The position numbers and the translations under genes were made by a program. The notes beneath the pieces are model-generated. The model had not been told where the DNA came from and did no database searches. It was given only the letters and a program-made list of their open reading frames with translations. Below are positions 21,194 to 32,324 of a stretch of DNA of 64,000 nt, one piece after another. Each line of letters starts with the position of its first letter. The first letter of the stretch is position 1. The stretch is from Linanthus parryae (taxonomy: Eukaryota > Streptophyta > Magnoliopsida > Ericales > Polemoniaceae), in the NCBI GenBank assembly GCA_023055425.1, contig JALGPY010000003.1:74003491-74067490 (forward strand), written 5' to 3'.

Positions 21194-22972
21194 AATGGAG
21201 CGCAAATCAGCCAGGATTCATCAACAGGGGAAGCCTTCTGGTAGATCCAAGAAGAGGGCAAATCAGAAGGAGAAGATTGTGATCTCTGATTCGGATTCAG
21301 AGAATACTCAGAGTTTGCATGAGGACACTCCTCCTGCAAAGAAGAACAGAACAGAAAAAGGGAGATGAAGGCTCAAGCATTGATCCACATAAGGAGATAG
21401 AGACTCAGGGTGGTGATCAACCTAGGTCAGATAAGAAGAAAGGGGGAGAGAAGAAAAGTCTGGAGAAGTGGAAAAGGGGAAATCTGCTCAAGAAAGCAAG
21501 AAGAAGCCAACTAAAGGAGAACAGGAGAATAGCAAACCCACTGAGAAGAAAATAAGAGTTAAGAAGGTTGCTGCTGCAACCAAAAAGGGTTATCAAGGTA
21601 AGAATGCACTTCTTTTTGATTGGTTTGTTAGTTCTGAAGTTAGGACAGTGTGGATGCAAGGTTATGCTTCATCTAAGGTTGCTTTCTGTAGTATGGTGTC
21701 TGAGGAGTTATTGGATAAATTGGATATTGATTGTATGAGAAAGTTAAGAGAAACTGCAGTTTGGAAGGTGTTAGATCCTAGTTCAAAAGCCTATCCTAGG
21801 TTAACTAGGTTATTATATCTGAATTTGGTTCATGAAGGTGATGATAAGATGGTGTTAACTTCAAAAGTGGCTGGATAAATTTGAGGTTAGATCATAGGAC
21901 TTTTGCCAAAGTCTTGGGCATTCCTAGGAAGTATACTGTTGGAGATTACCTTGATAGGAAGGAGTGTATGGAAAAGGCAAAAGAGATGTTTTTCATTGAT
22001 GGTGTACCCTCTGGTCCAAAGCAGTTGACACACTCTGTGCTCAACTGTGAAGCTAAAATTTTGTTTACAATTCTGATGAGAAGTGTGGTTCCTAGGGAGA
22101 ACTCAAGGGAGTTGGTTACTGACAAAGTTCTCATACTGATGTATCTAATATATCAAGGGTTTGAGATAGACTTGCCAACAGTTGTTATGGAGCATATGAT
22201 TTATTGTGCAACTAGAACCAGAAACCATTCTCTTCCATATGCCAAACCTTTACCTCTTTTCTTTGAGCATTTTGATGTACCTGTGAAAGGGGAAGAAAAG
22301 ATTACTGGAGGTTTTGGGTTGATTGATGAAACTGCCTTACAGAGGATTGGGGTAGTTCAGACTGGGAAAGGACATTGGAAGTTTTATTCAGAATTGTCAA
22401 AGGATGAGCTTGGAGAGAAGGAGTTTGTTAAGCCAAAGGGGGCTACATCAGGAAAAGGACAAGACAATGAGGATTATTCTTTGTTGGTTGAGAAGTTTGA
22501 AGATCAGCAGGTTGAGATTGAAGATCTCAAACAAAGGCTATTTGATCTGTCATCTGAATTTAACCAGTTCAAGGGCTTGATGAATGTGATGAATGGAAAG
22601 CTGGATGTTTTCATCAAGGGTTTGAACTTGGAAAAGATACCGTCTGCTACTAGTCATGACACCAGTGTGGATTCAGATGAAAGACTAGGTGATTTCTTGA
22701 AGAAGAAAAAGAAGCCAATTCCAGTGGTGCTTACTTCAAAAGATCTGTATGAGCAAACTGATGAAGAAGATGCTGGTGAAGACACAGGTGTTGATTCAGC
22801 TACAGAGGGGGATTCAGTGCAGGTTAAGAACATGAAGGTGGATGAGATAATTGAAGAAGTTGTTGCTGAAGTGGAAGCTGAACAAGAGGGAAATCAGTCT
22901 GCTGATGATGCTGAAAGTGAGGAAGAAGTTGGAGAAGGCTCAGAGAAAGGCCAGATATCAAAGAAGAAATGA
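21194..22972 (+). pseudogene. Third ORF downstream of pol (the Sirevirus env-like position)
   Basis: It starts at ATG 21194 with a basic, KR-rich region, then changes frame near 21360 and again near 21470, and shifts once more near 21878; the last frame is open for 363 codons to 22972. The middle has a globular region (21590-22400) with aromatic and hydrophobic residues, the last third has a probable coiled coil (about 22480-22640) and a long acidic tail. Some Sireviruses carry an ORF here that has been called envelope-like. I see no signal peptide and no membrane segment, so an envelope role is not supported by this copy. Three frame breaks make it non-functional as it stands. Confidence 0.7.
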
Positions 22973-23379
22973 AGATCAGAGAAGACCAAAGCCTTGACCT
23001 TCTATCTATTTCTTTTCTTCTTTTCTGTTCTCAAGGCCTTGACTTTCTAGGAATAATTTTCTTTAAGTTTTTTAAGACTCTGAGTAATGATCCAACATTT
23101 CTTCACGGTTATTTGATGAAAGTCAAAAAGGGGGAGAAATTATGTGTTTACTTTGGTTATTTTTAGTACTTGAATAATAATCTGTTGTTTTGTTAGTCAG
23201 TAGTATTCTCAGTTGCATTCTCAGTTGTGTTCTGATATTACTGTGATTATCTGTGGTTTACTAATTATCTGTGTTAAGATGATTTATTTGGTATTATTGT
23301 TTCTGCAATATGGTGTTATCTAATTCTTACAAGGAGTTGCAGGGATATCTACACAAGCTTATGGGTTTTGTCTTTCATC
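22973..23379 (+). other. Spacer between third ORF and polypurine tract
   Basis: Non-coding, T-rich. It carries two palindrome copies or halves at 22986-22999 and 23029-23045. Confidence 0.6.
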
Positions 23380-23390
23380 AAGGGGGAGAA
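23380..23390 (+). other. 3' polypurine tract
   Basis: AAGGGGGAGAA immediately before the 3' LTR, the priming site for plus-strand DNA synthesis. Confidence 0.88.
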
Positions 23391-24885
23391 TGTTGACTCA
23401 AAGACCCTTGAGTGTGTTTTGAGAAGTAATTGTTTTGAGTGATGAAAGACAAAGACAATGGGAAAGCAGTTATGATACTCCAAGGCCTTGAGATATTGAC
23501 AGAGCTTCAAAGCCTTGAGAGTTGTTTTTATTCTGCTGATTGTTCTAACAATCTTGTGTTGCAGATTGGCTATCTGATTATACAGATCAGAGATTTGCTG
23601 CATATACTCATGTTTACATTATCTACATATCTAACACAATTGCAGATGTTCTGATCAGGGAGAATCAAAGTTTTCTGGAGATAACTTTGAAAAACTATGA
23701 AGCATGTTCAGAGCTTCAAGGCCTTGAGATGTGCCTTGAGCTGCTGACAGTTTTACATAACTAAGTTGATTCTTTCTTGCAGGTTTTGATCTTTATTATT
23801 GTGATTGTTTAATGACTTCTAAAAGTCTTAAACTTGTTTATCATGATTTATATGTGTCAGAAGTTAATCAGATTATTGTTCTAATCTTTTAACCAGTTTT
23901 TATCAGAAACTGGAAAACCAAACAGTCATAGTATTGCTATATTTCTGGATTTTGTTGTTGCTATGTTTTAATGTTGTTGCATGTTTGTTAAACGTGCAAA
24001 AGCAATCTCAAAAAACTCAAACGGATATCTTCTCAGAGCTGTTTGAATTGCAGTTGAAAACATAAGGAGGATTTGTAGGAGCTGAGATCCTAAAATCTCT
24101 CATTCAGTTGCAGTGGGTGGATAAAGAGACTGGTTTGAATTTTGCAAGGGAGAGGCTTGCAAAATAGTGAGAGATGTGTGACAAATTCGTGGGAGATCAT
24201 TCATTCAAACATACATGCATTCAAGCTTCAATTCCAAATTTCAGAAGATCAAATCATTCCAGTTTCCAGAAGAACACATCCAGGCTTCACTAGCTTATTC
24301 TTCTACTGTGTTCTTCATCTGTTTTGTAATCTGCTTATCTTTTGTATATCTAAAACCTCACTAAACCTAGTGGTTGGTTGTTCAAGTGAACAACAAAAGG
24401 ATCTTGTTAGCTCAACAGTTAGTAGCTGAAACTAGATAGGTTTGGAACCACAAGCTGTATAGGTGTAAGGAAAATCACTTAGGCTTGAAGATCTAGGGCC
24501 GTTTCTGTGTGAGTAATAAGATGTGTTTGCCCAATCCTGGTGGGATTAGATCCCTCAGGTAGAGATTAGGTCCATTGGGACTGAACTTTGTAAATTGCTT
24601 TGTGTTCTTTACTTTACAGTTTTGTTATTTTCTGCTGCACACAACTCAAATCAAACTAGTGTTTATAAGCTATTTTAGAACTGGTAATAGTTCAAGGCCT
24701 TGAAGCTTTCTATTTTGCCTTTGAAAGTTTCTGAAAGTTTTCTAAAATCTCAAGGCCTTGAGATTTGAGTTTCACACAAGCCAATTTGTTTAAAATCTGA
24801 GTTTTGCAAAAAGTTTTCATACTCTATTCAACCCCCCCTTCTAGAGTATTTAGGTCCTGTATTTAGTCTACATTACACACTTTCA
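23391..24885 (+). repeat. 3' LTR of the Sirevirus-like element
   Basis: Begins TGTTGACTCAAAGACC and ends ACACACTTTCA. It is a near full-length match to 14123-15622. Palindromes are near 23480, 23507, 23715, 24693 and 24747; the copy at 24693 is intact where the 5' LTR has a mutated form. Confidence 0.95.
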
Positions 24886-25234
24886 ATTTATGCAAGGTGA
24901 TCCTTTAGACCATCCCTTCGATCTCAAACAGTCGATGGGATATGCTCCTACGAGCAATTCCTTTGCGTTGGAGGACCATAATTTGCTCTCACCCCTATGG
25001 ATGGGCACCTCGCTTAGAAAGTCACTCCCACAGTCCGAAGGATCCTTGAGGGACTAATTCCTCATAATGGACTAAGGAACAGGGTATTTTCTAGCGCTTC
25101 CTCCATGCTCTCCGAGATCATCATCTCTACGAACATTCCCTTAACTATGGGCATCTCCTAAGAGAAAACATATATCTTGTGAATCCATTTGCGTTACACT
25201 AGTAATTGGCTGTTGAGTTTCGAAACGCAACCCC
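24886..25234 (-). other. Outer copia sequence resuming after the nested insertion
   Basis: Degenerate. It resembles the neighbouring linker region at 25330-25600 (TTCGATCTCAAACAGTCGATGG against TTCGATGTCAAATCGTCGACGG, partial), so a small tandem duplication is likely. Confidence 0.45.
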
Positions 25235-26340
25235 CTAGAGTACTCTGAATAGTATGGGAAGATATGTTACTCCATGAAGATACATTTCTTCCATCTTGGG
25301 TCTAAATTCCTTCTTGTCAGGTGATGAAATATCCCGGGGAGATTTCCTAGGTTCATCTTCTTGCGTGGTGACTATCATGTCTTCCCCTTCGATGTCAAAT
25401 CGTCGACGGGGTACACTCCAACGAGCGCTCCTATGCAGAGAGGGTTCTTCTTCAGCATTATCATCATATACGATAGGCTGCTCACTAGGTAAGGCACTCC
25501 CACTGTTCTCAAGGTCCATAGGAATAAATTCCTCTTGAGTAGTGGTGAATTGAGTGTCATCTAGTGGTTCCTCTTCCTCGCGGAGAATACCATCACTACG
25601 AGCTTCTTCCTGACTAGGAAAATTTATTTAGCTCGTAGCTACCGATACCTTATGGCCTAAGGTGACCTCATATAGGTTGCCTTTTGGTCCACATCTCATA
25701 GGGCGTAGTGGCTACAGACTTGGTGGGTATTTGGTTGAGTACATCTACAGCCGTTTAACAAAGCGTCTCCTCAAGATAAGGAACATGTACTTTTAACGAG
25801 CTATCATACATCGAACCATCTTCAGGCAGTATCCTACTCCTCCCATCCACTACAGCATCCTGCTGCGGAGTGCGGGGAATACACAGCTGCCTTACTACTC
25901 CTTTCCATCACATAGCTCTTGCTAAGATAGACACGTGCAGTCTCATTCTGGCTAAGGAGATATCCTTTTGTCCAGACATTTTTCTACCTTTTGTAGATAC
26001 TTGTATGAAGCACCCTTGTGCCTCGGACTTATGTGGCCCAAGCACACTTAGTTGAGATGCGTACAATAATCTACGAATGTGATGGAACAGTAAGAACCAT
26101 GTCTTAGCTTTAACTTTTAATGGATCACAACAACAGAATGAATATGTAAAGACTTAATAATCCTTAATGCTTTACTGGATGATTGGCGTCTCGCCTTCTA
26201 TGTAAGGCAAGAATCACACAGAGGTAAGGGTAACTTGGGCATATTCCAAGCAGGCCTACCTTAGCTAGCCTGGACATCCTTTCTTGACATAGTGTGTCTC
26301 AATCTAGCGCGCCACATATCAGAATCTTAAGTCACAACCC
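25235..26340 (-). pseudogene. Integrase and integrase-RT linker remnant of the outer copia element
   Basis: On the minus strand, 26340-26180 gives fragments resembling the GAG-pre-integrase/zinc region (ERMSRLAKVGLLG followed by a CDSCL-like stretch, in shifting frames). Lower down HKSEA matches the integrase core (MKHKSEAFEKF). 25519-25235 is an open, charged stretch with RRRFDIEGEDMIV, as in the linker between integrase and RT. Domain order agrees with the RT remnant at 13508-14100 on the far side of the nested insertion. Confidence 0.6.
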
Positions 26341-28317
26341 TAGAGGTGATATCCAAAGATTCTGACGCGTTATTCATGCTAGAATCTAAGAGTGCATGAC
26401 CATACATAACATGACCAATTCCAAAGTAAAACTGTGACCAAAAAAACTTTTGGTGGCTACTCCCTCAAAGATAATATTATGGATCCTTAGACGAGAAGTT
26501 AGTGCCAGGTTTGGCCTTCTAGTCTTAGGAAAACATCCTTTCCTCCTTTTCGTTTGCCAATCTTGGGCTTATTGGTCATGTACCAATATTGCGCCCTCAT
26601 TCCCTTATCCTTGACCCCAACTGTTCCTCACGGTCTTAATACCGGGATAGGGACTAAATCTTCCGATCATACTTCATTTAAAGCCTTTAGCAATCATATA
26701 TTGCTTAGACTTCAGAGGTATGATGAACTAGTAGTCTATAGCAAGCACTTGGTTGCGTAGATCCTAGAACAGAGCCATGTTTGGTCTTATCCAAGCATCT
26801 TGACACTCTCAAAGTGTGTCATATAACGTTTTCATGTCATTTTCATGAAACGTGGCAGAGATAGCAACAAATTGCTAATCGGATAATTTAAACATCTCAT
26901 CATAAACAGCATGAATCTCAGATGCTATAGTTGAGTACTAATCTCAGACACTATAGTCGAGTGCTATTTTTTATGATTTGAGTTTGATAGTTTAAGGTGG
27001 GATTTATGAGTCACTACTCACAATTTTAATGAGGAAAATGGCTAAGGTGGATCCAAGATTCATCTTTGGCTCATTCCTACAATCTTTGAATTTCAAAGTG
27101 GTCTAGAACTTGCTGATGAGGTTATTTCCCCACCTTGGCATAGTATGCTCTATAAAATTTATCTTGACTGCCTCCCACTATTGGTTAGCCTAAAGATAAT
27201 GTTCATGTGCTGCTGTGACAACTATTCATCACAGTTTAGACCATACTTGTACGTGGTTTGACAAACTATGTCCAACGATTTGGTTACATAGTACGATGAC
27301 TCGTCATATCGTTTATTGTCACTATTTTAGCCTTTACAGTTTTGATTTAGAGACGATTGATCTTGAGACATTGCATATGATAAGGGAATGAGGGCGCAAA
27401 ACCTAGCAGCAATTCTAGGAATCAAATATCGTCACTTATGATTCCCTATTAGTTTCAATCATGTATAATGTGCGCTCTTTTGTTTTAGTTCTTTAGCATG
27501 TGAGGTTATACAGTTATATACATTCACACGCAGTTATAACATAAAACAAGCACAAGCATAAATAAATATGCAATTGATGTGGCCCCTAAGATACACTCCC
27601 ACTATTGAGAGTACGTCTTGAGCAAGTCTTGAACTTCATGCTTCAGCCATCTCACCTATCTCGAGTGTACTTCTTGAAGCTTCCTCGTTCGTCTCTTTTG
27701 CTCCATGCACCTTGCACCATAGCTTTTGGTTTGGCCACCTCTCTTGAAGCTTCTAGTCTTCAATCTTCACTAACTATCTTATTTCTAATAAGAATTAACC
27801 TCTTATAGGAGATTTATATCAGAAGAGAAGACACTAGAGTATGTAGAGAGGCACGACACACTGGCCGTATTTTAATTGATTACATATTCAAAACCAAAAC
27901 CAATTATAAAAACGTCTAAGACACATCCATGCATCAAACACATCAATTCAACCCACAAAAGCATGTATAATAATAAAATAAACATACTGAAATTTTCTGG
28001 AAATTTCCAGAATTAAAGAAAAATTACTGGAAATTATTAAGCAATAAATCAATCAACTAATAAGATCGAAAAATGCTCCCAACTACCTAGGATCTCACCT
28101 CCTATCTTATAAAGTAGGAAAAAATGGCCTACTTCTCCATAAAAAAATTGGGCTCAAAACAGTGTGTTTAAGGACGTCTAATTGTCTCGGGAAGTGTGCT
28201 AAACACTAATTAATTAATCTGGAAATTAATAATTTTTTTATGTTATTCCCAAAATTATGAAAAAAATCCAAAAAATAGGAAATTTAATTCTGATTCTGTA
28301 CAAAACAATTTGGCAAA
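26341..28317 (-). other. Decayed gag and protease region of the outer copia element
   Basis: By position it should hold gag and protease, but no frame is long or recognisable enough to mark. AT-rich from 27830 onward. Confidence 0.4.
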
Positions 28318-28570
28318 AAATGGTGGCCGGAGGAGGGCGCAAGCGCCGCTGCGCGTGGCGCGTCCGCCTCCGTCAGCATGCCACATCATCCCCATGCTGA
28401 CGTCGGCTGCCACGTCACCCTCCACGTCGGACTCCATGTCAGAAGCCACATGGGCTTCCGTGTCATTTCGACGTCAGCCCTAGCCACGTCTGTAGTCCGC
28501 CGCCGCCCTTTGGCGCGTGGAGGCGGCGTCGGTGGCGCGTGAAGCCCACGCGCCGCCTTCCCGGCCTCCG
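28318..28570 (-). other. GC-rich leader segment of the outer copia element
   Basis: A sharply GC-rich block (many GCGC, CCGCC and CACGTC words) inside an AT-rich neighbourhood, between the PBS and the gag region. Repeated CACGTC/GACGTC words make extensive base pairing likely. Comparable GC-rich leader blocks occur at 45780-45960 and 62510-62660 in the other copia family. Confidence 0.6.
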
Positions 28571-28888
28571 TTTCCAGCGATCCTTATACCGCTGGACTCG
28601 TCTCTTCACCCTGATTCCAATTATGTATTCAAAAATTATTTTAACACCTTTTGAAAAATTACTTTTACAGCTCAGATCTAACAGTTCATATTTATACAGT
28701 TCCGAATCTTAGAATAATCATAACTAATTCTCTGTTCGTCCGAAAATTACAAAATTTATATTTCTGGAATCCTCGTGAAAAATCCTATCTAACCATATAG
28801 GTTTCACCTACAGATTTTTAACTTTCAGAAATACGATTTTCTAAGCAGATTCGGGGTACGCATAACGAGGCACGAAAAATAAGCCTAA

Positions 28889-28901
28889 GGCTCTGATACC
28901 A
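28889..28901 (-). other. Primer-binding site of the outer copia element
   Basis: TGGTATCAGAGCC on the minus strand, next to the 5' LTR; complementary to initiator tRNA-Met. Confidence 0.9.
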
Positions 28902-28902
28902 A

Positions 28903-29348
28903 TGAAGGACGAAACTGATCTATCACATACAGATGGAGTAAAATGAATTATAGGAGAACATTCATGTGTTTACCTTGTCTTCCTTAGCTCATATGCACAG
29001 CGGATGATCGTAGGATGCTTGCTTTCACGTGCCCACCTTGCTCCCACAGTCTGGCTTGAATCACTAGGACGAAAGCTCTAATCCACACCAAGTTCCACCA
29101 ATGGAGGCTAGTTAGAGAGAGAGTCTTGGGTTTACTGTATTATGATCAGCACATGATCTCTACAGTAGTGTATAAAATAATGAGGAGGTTGTCTCCTTAT
29201 ATAGACAGACTTATACCCAATTGCAACATTACCCCCTAGGGTTTATGTCCTTGCTACTAACCCCATAAGGTTTGAGCTTGTCTCACCTAACCCCATAAGT
29301 TTAGGATAATGCATTGTGCACCCCATAGGGGCGCACCAAATGCTAACA
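28903..29348 (-). repeat. 5' LTR of the outer copia element
   Basis: A 446-base LTR, TGTTAGCATTTGGTGCGCC... to ...GTTTCGTCCTTCA on the minus strand. It carries about 45 bases (roughly 29000-29045) that are absent from the 3' LTR. A TATATAGACAG stretch may be its TATA element. Confidence 0.9.
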
Positions 29349-29720
29349 AGAGAAGAACAACACCCGTTCGTTCGTAGTAGTCTCCACTGGAAAGTTTCAA
29401 GCGATATCGTATCCCAACGTTATCGTGTACACTCACGAGTTGCTATGACACCAAATCAACTTGTCTAGGCTTTGAAATATTGGAAATTTAATATGACTAA
29501 TTGCTGCAACATCAACACTCCACAGAATGTTACACATCCGATTGGTATACCATTGATTGGCTCCTTAAGATTGTCTATTGTGAAATTAACTTTTCCGGCA
29601 AAATAGTAAACAACTTAGTGCCAGGATTGTTATACACCCAAGAATTTTTTGAACGAATGCTTATACCAATACCATTTTTCCTTTGCAAACCTTGTTCCAA
29701 TACTTCTTTCCATGCATAAA
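29349..29720 (-). pseudogene. LINE remnant, continuation upstream of 9781-10380
   Basis: Minus-strand frames give pieces such as DVAAISHIKFPIF, DKLIWCHSNS and KLSSGDYYERTGVVLL, the weakly conserved region between RT and the zf-RVT module of plant L1 elements (usual form: E--IL-IPL...D-LIWH-...SG-YSVKSAY). It runs directly into the LWDVEVPQK sequence at 10380 once the copia element is removed. Many stops. Confidence 0.6.
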
Positions 29721-31943
29721 TATCTCACCGAGAAAAGGAAGGCGCGCAACGAGATCAGTCTGCATAAATTCCTTTATGAGGTAATATTTAGTTTTCATAA
29801 CTCTGCTGCATAAAGAATCCTTATTCTGCACAATTGATTGAATAATTTTTAAAATAAGAGTGGGGAAATTAGATTATTTATATAAGTAAAACTCTTTTAT
29901 AATTGATTAAATAATTCAATAAATAAGAGCTTGACTTTAATTCGATTTCTAAAAATCTAGATTCATCTTAGATTTTATCTACAACTCTTTTACTTGGAGA
30001 ACCAGTATTCTCTCTCTATAAAAAAATGTTTAGGACTCAGAAATTCTTTAAGATGAAAGCATTATAGGTCTACACACCCCAAATTTCGTGCAAGAGAGAG
30101 AGAGAGGGCCTCATCTTTGGGTTTCGGCCAGCAGACATGAAGTAGAGCGGCCGACGGTTCGTCTCTCACAGCCGATGGTTCGCCTCCCACAATCCCTCCG
30201 ACAGTTTAGCTTCCTCCTGCGGTGTTTCTGCTTCCTTGAGGTTTAAGTTGGTCACTTATTGATTCAAGATCTATTTGACTAATATTCTAGAAGTTCCAAG
30301 TACACTTTATATTTATTGTTATGTCAAGTTCTTGATCTCTCTTTCTTTAGATCTAGAGCTTATGTCGTTTCTATGTACCTACGTGTAGAATTAATTGAAT
30401 ATAGTAGCTTTTGTTTTCGTAAGATTTGTGTTTTAGACGAACTCGTCTTATAGACGTCTCACATATACTGACCAATATGATATCAGTCACATAATCTATC
30501 ATAGGGTTTATCTTGTATCATAGGGTTTATACCCCATAGTAGGGTCCACGTGTGTATCACGTGTAAGGTCTCCTTTAGTGTCTAGGGCTTCACTTTTTCA
30601 TCTGTTAGGTCTAGGGGTTCCACGTGGGTATCCTATACAGGTTCTGTCTATGTTTATCTGAGAGAGTTGTTCACTTGACGAACTAACGACGAAAACGTCA
30701 TGGGAGTAAGCATGAACATGCTTCACCATGTAACTCAAGCACTAACTCAAGGAGTTAGTGTGCAGTTACTAATTCGATTCAAGTGAGGCTCAAATTGCCG
30801 CTATGTTGGGTGCTACACAAGAGATAGAAGAAGTTAGGAAGGTAAAGGTAGAGTGGTATTAGGTAATTGGTATTTTAGTTTATAATTTATCTTGTATCAG
30901 ACGGTTTCGTGCAATATAGTTGTCTAGCACTGGTTGTTGCTAGCATGTGGGTTTGTTTTATCCTAGCTGTCATTCTCCGGCGTAGAACACACTGAAGGTT
31001 TCCCCACAAAAAAATCGTGTGTGCCAGCGCCGTCGTTTTTTATTCTAGTTGCTCTACAATTATATATTGCATCTACTATCGATCTTTACGCAATCCTTGT
31101 AAAAATAGATTAGATCTTATTGGCTTGCCAATTATCGATTATGTTATACGTAGCAAAGACCGATCCAATTGGCTCTACGTTGTAGACTTCAACTGTCTCG
31201 CAATTTGTTGGTATTTTTACAAAGACACACCCGTAGTAGTGTGCTTGTCTGTCGTCTACCAACGCAATATCCGTTTTCATGGAACATAGAAATGTAACTT
31301 CTAGTATAAATAGAAGATAAACATCATAAGATTATACAAACATGTGGCACTTGTTGAATTATAACTCACAGAATAAAGCAGTGAGCTGAAACCTGTACGA
31401 CGCACAAACCATGGCAATCCAATTTCTCTGTATTTCCATGTATAGAGTGACTTTCTAGCTCCTTCAGGCCGATAGTAGGGAGCTCTCTCACTCTCTCTCG
31501 CTCCTGCGGTCAAACCGTAAAGGCTGGGGAAAAGTATCTCTCTCTCACGTGTCTGTGTGGAGACTGTAAAAGGTTTAGCAATTTTCAAAGACCCTAGCCC
31601 TCTATTTTTTGAGTGAGAATGCTTAGTCCCCAAGCAAGAGAGTTCTATATAAAATCAATCACAAATCTAAACGTTTGGAATTTAAATCAAACTGAAACTC
31701 TACTTAAACGTAATTATGAACAATTAAAAAGAGCTACTCTTTTAATAAAAATCTAATTCCAAAATGCAAGATTCATAATTAATATCAAATATTCAAAATT
31801 ATACTCATATCATTAAATGTATGATTTAAAAATCAATAAAACTCGAATTGAAGGTTTGATATCAATCTGGCCAAAACTCTTCTATATTAATTAAGAAAAA
31901 TAAATTTCAATTGATAAAATATTTTCGATCAATATAAATCATA
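29721..31943. other. Unassigned DNA
   Basis: No gene recognised. A GA-rich stretch (30092-30110) followed by moderately GC-rich sequence to about 30240 could be an old 5' leader, and 31380-31630 has a similar character on the minus strand, but no protein match supports either. There are short open frames at 31017-31289 (+) and 31301-31633 (-) with no recognisable domain. Confidence 0.4.
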
Positions 31944-32324
31944 GATTTTTCGACAGAAAACCCCCTTGCACTTTTAGTTTCCTGACATCCCGCACCAGCA
32001 ATTTCAATTTTGACACCTAACCCCACTATAGTTTATCTTTTGATGACATCCCGCACCAGCAATTTCAATTTTGACACATAACCTAACTGCAATTTCTTTT
32101 TTGCTGACATACCGCACTAAAATTTGGACGGTCGTTAGTAGTAGTTTTGGTGCGGGATGTCAGCAAAAAATAAACCCCACTGGGGTTATGTGTCAACATC
32201 GAAATTACTGGTGTGGGATGTAAGAAAAAAAGAAATTGCAGTGGGTTTATGTGTCAAAATTGAAACTGCTGGCGCGTGATGTCAGGAAACTGAAACTGCA
32301 AGGGGATTTTTTTGTCAAAAACTC
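31944..32324. mobile_element. Fold-back element with internally repeated arms
   Basis: Two imperfect inverted arms of about 175-185 bases meet near 32130. Each arm contains about three units of a roughly 58-base repeat built on GACATCCCGCACCAGCAATT followed by a TTTTGACACATAACC-like stretch. The outer ends match too (CCCCCTTGCA on the left, TGCAAGGGGA on the right). No coding capacity. This is a fold-back or MITE-like structure; the superfamily is not clear. Confidence 0.75.

Larger units (their letters stand above)
14123..24885 (+). mobile_element. Sirevirus-like Ty1/copia element nested in the outer copia element
   Basis: A 10.8-kb element with LTRs of 1500 and 1495 bases, a tRNA-Met PBS, gag with two CCHC knuckles separated by a coiled-coil-prone region, pol in copia order (protease, integrase, RT, RNase H), then a long third ORF and a polypurine tract. 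Large LTRs, this gag layout and an extra ORF after pol fit the Sirevirus (SIRE/Maximus) lineage. The flanks (GTATT left, ATTTA right) do not show a clean 5-bp duplication. LTRs differ by several percent at the 5' end and less elsewhere, and every coding section carries breaks, so the copy is old and inactive. Confidence 0.9.
10381..29348 (-). mobile_element. Outer Ty1/copia element (minus) inserted in the LINE, carrying nested insertions
   Basis: Two related LTRs, 28903-29348 (5') and 10381-11512 (3'), begin TGTTAGCATTTGGTGC on the minus strand and end in CA. A PBS complementary to initiator tRNA-Met (TGGTATCAGAGCC) follows the 5' LTR at 28889-28901. Flanks are GGAGA on the left and AGAGA on the right, a possible 5-bp duplication with one mismatch. 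LINE sequence on both sides joins when the element is removed. RT and integrase remnants are recognisable but heavily mutated. A hAT MITE sits in the 3' LTR and a Sirevirus-like element is inserted in the RT region. Confidence 0.85.

Noticed and set aside
14123..24885. Repeated palindromes considered as a CRISPR array
   Set aside because: Spacing is irregular from tens to thousands of bases, copies lie in coding sequence, and the organism is a plant.
31017..31289. Open frame of 90 codons on the plus strand
   Set aside because: No recognisable domain, no splice or promoter context, and composition like the neighbouring non-coding DNA.
31301..31633. Open frame of 110 codons on the minus strand
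   Set aside because: No recognisable domain; the sequence looks like leader or UTR with CT/GA repeats.
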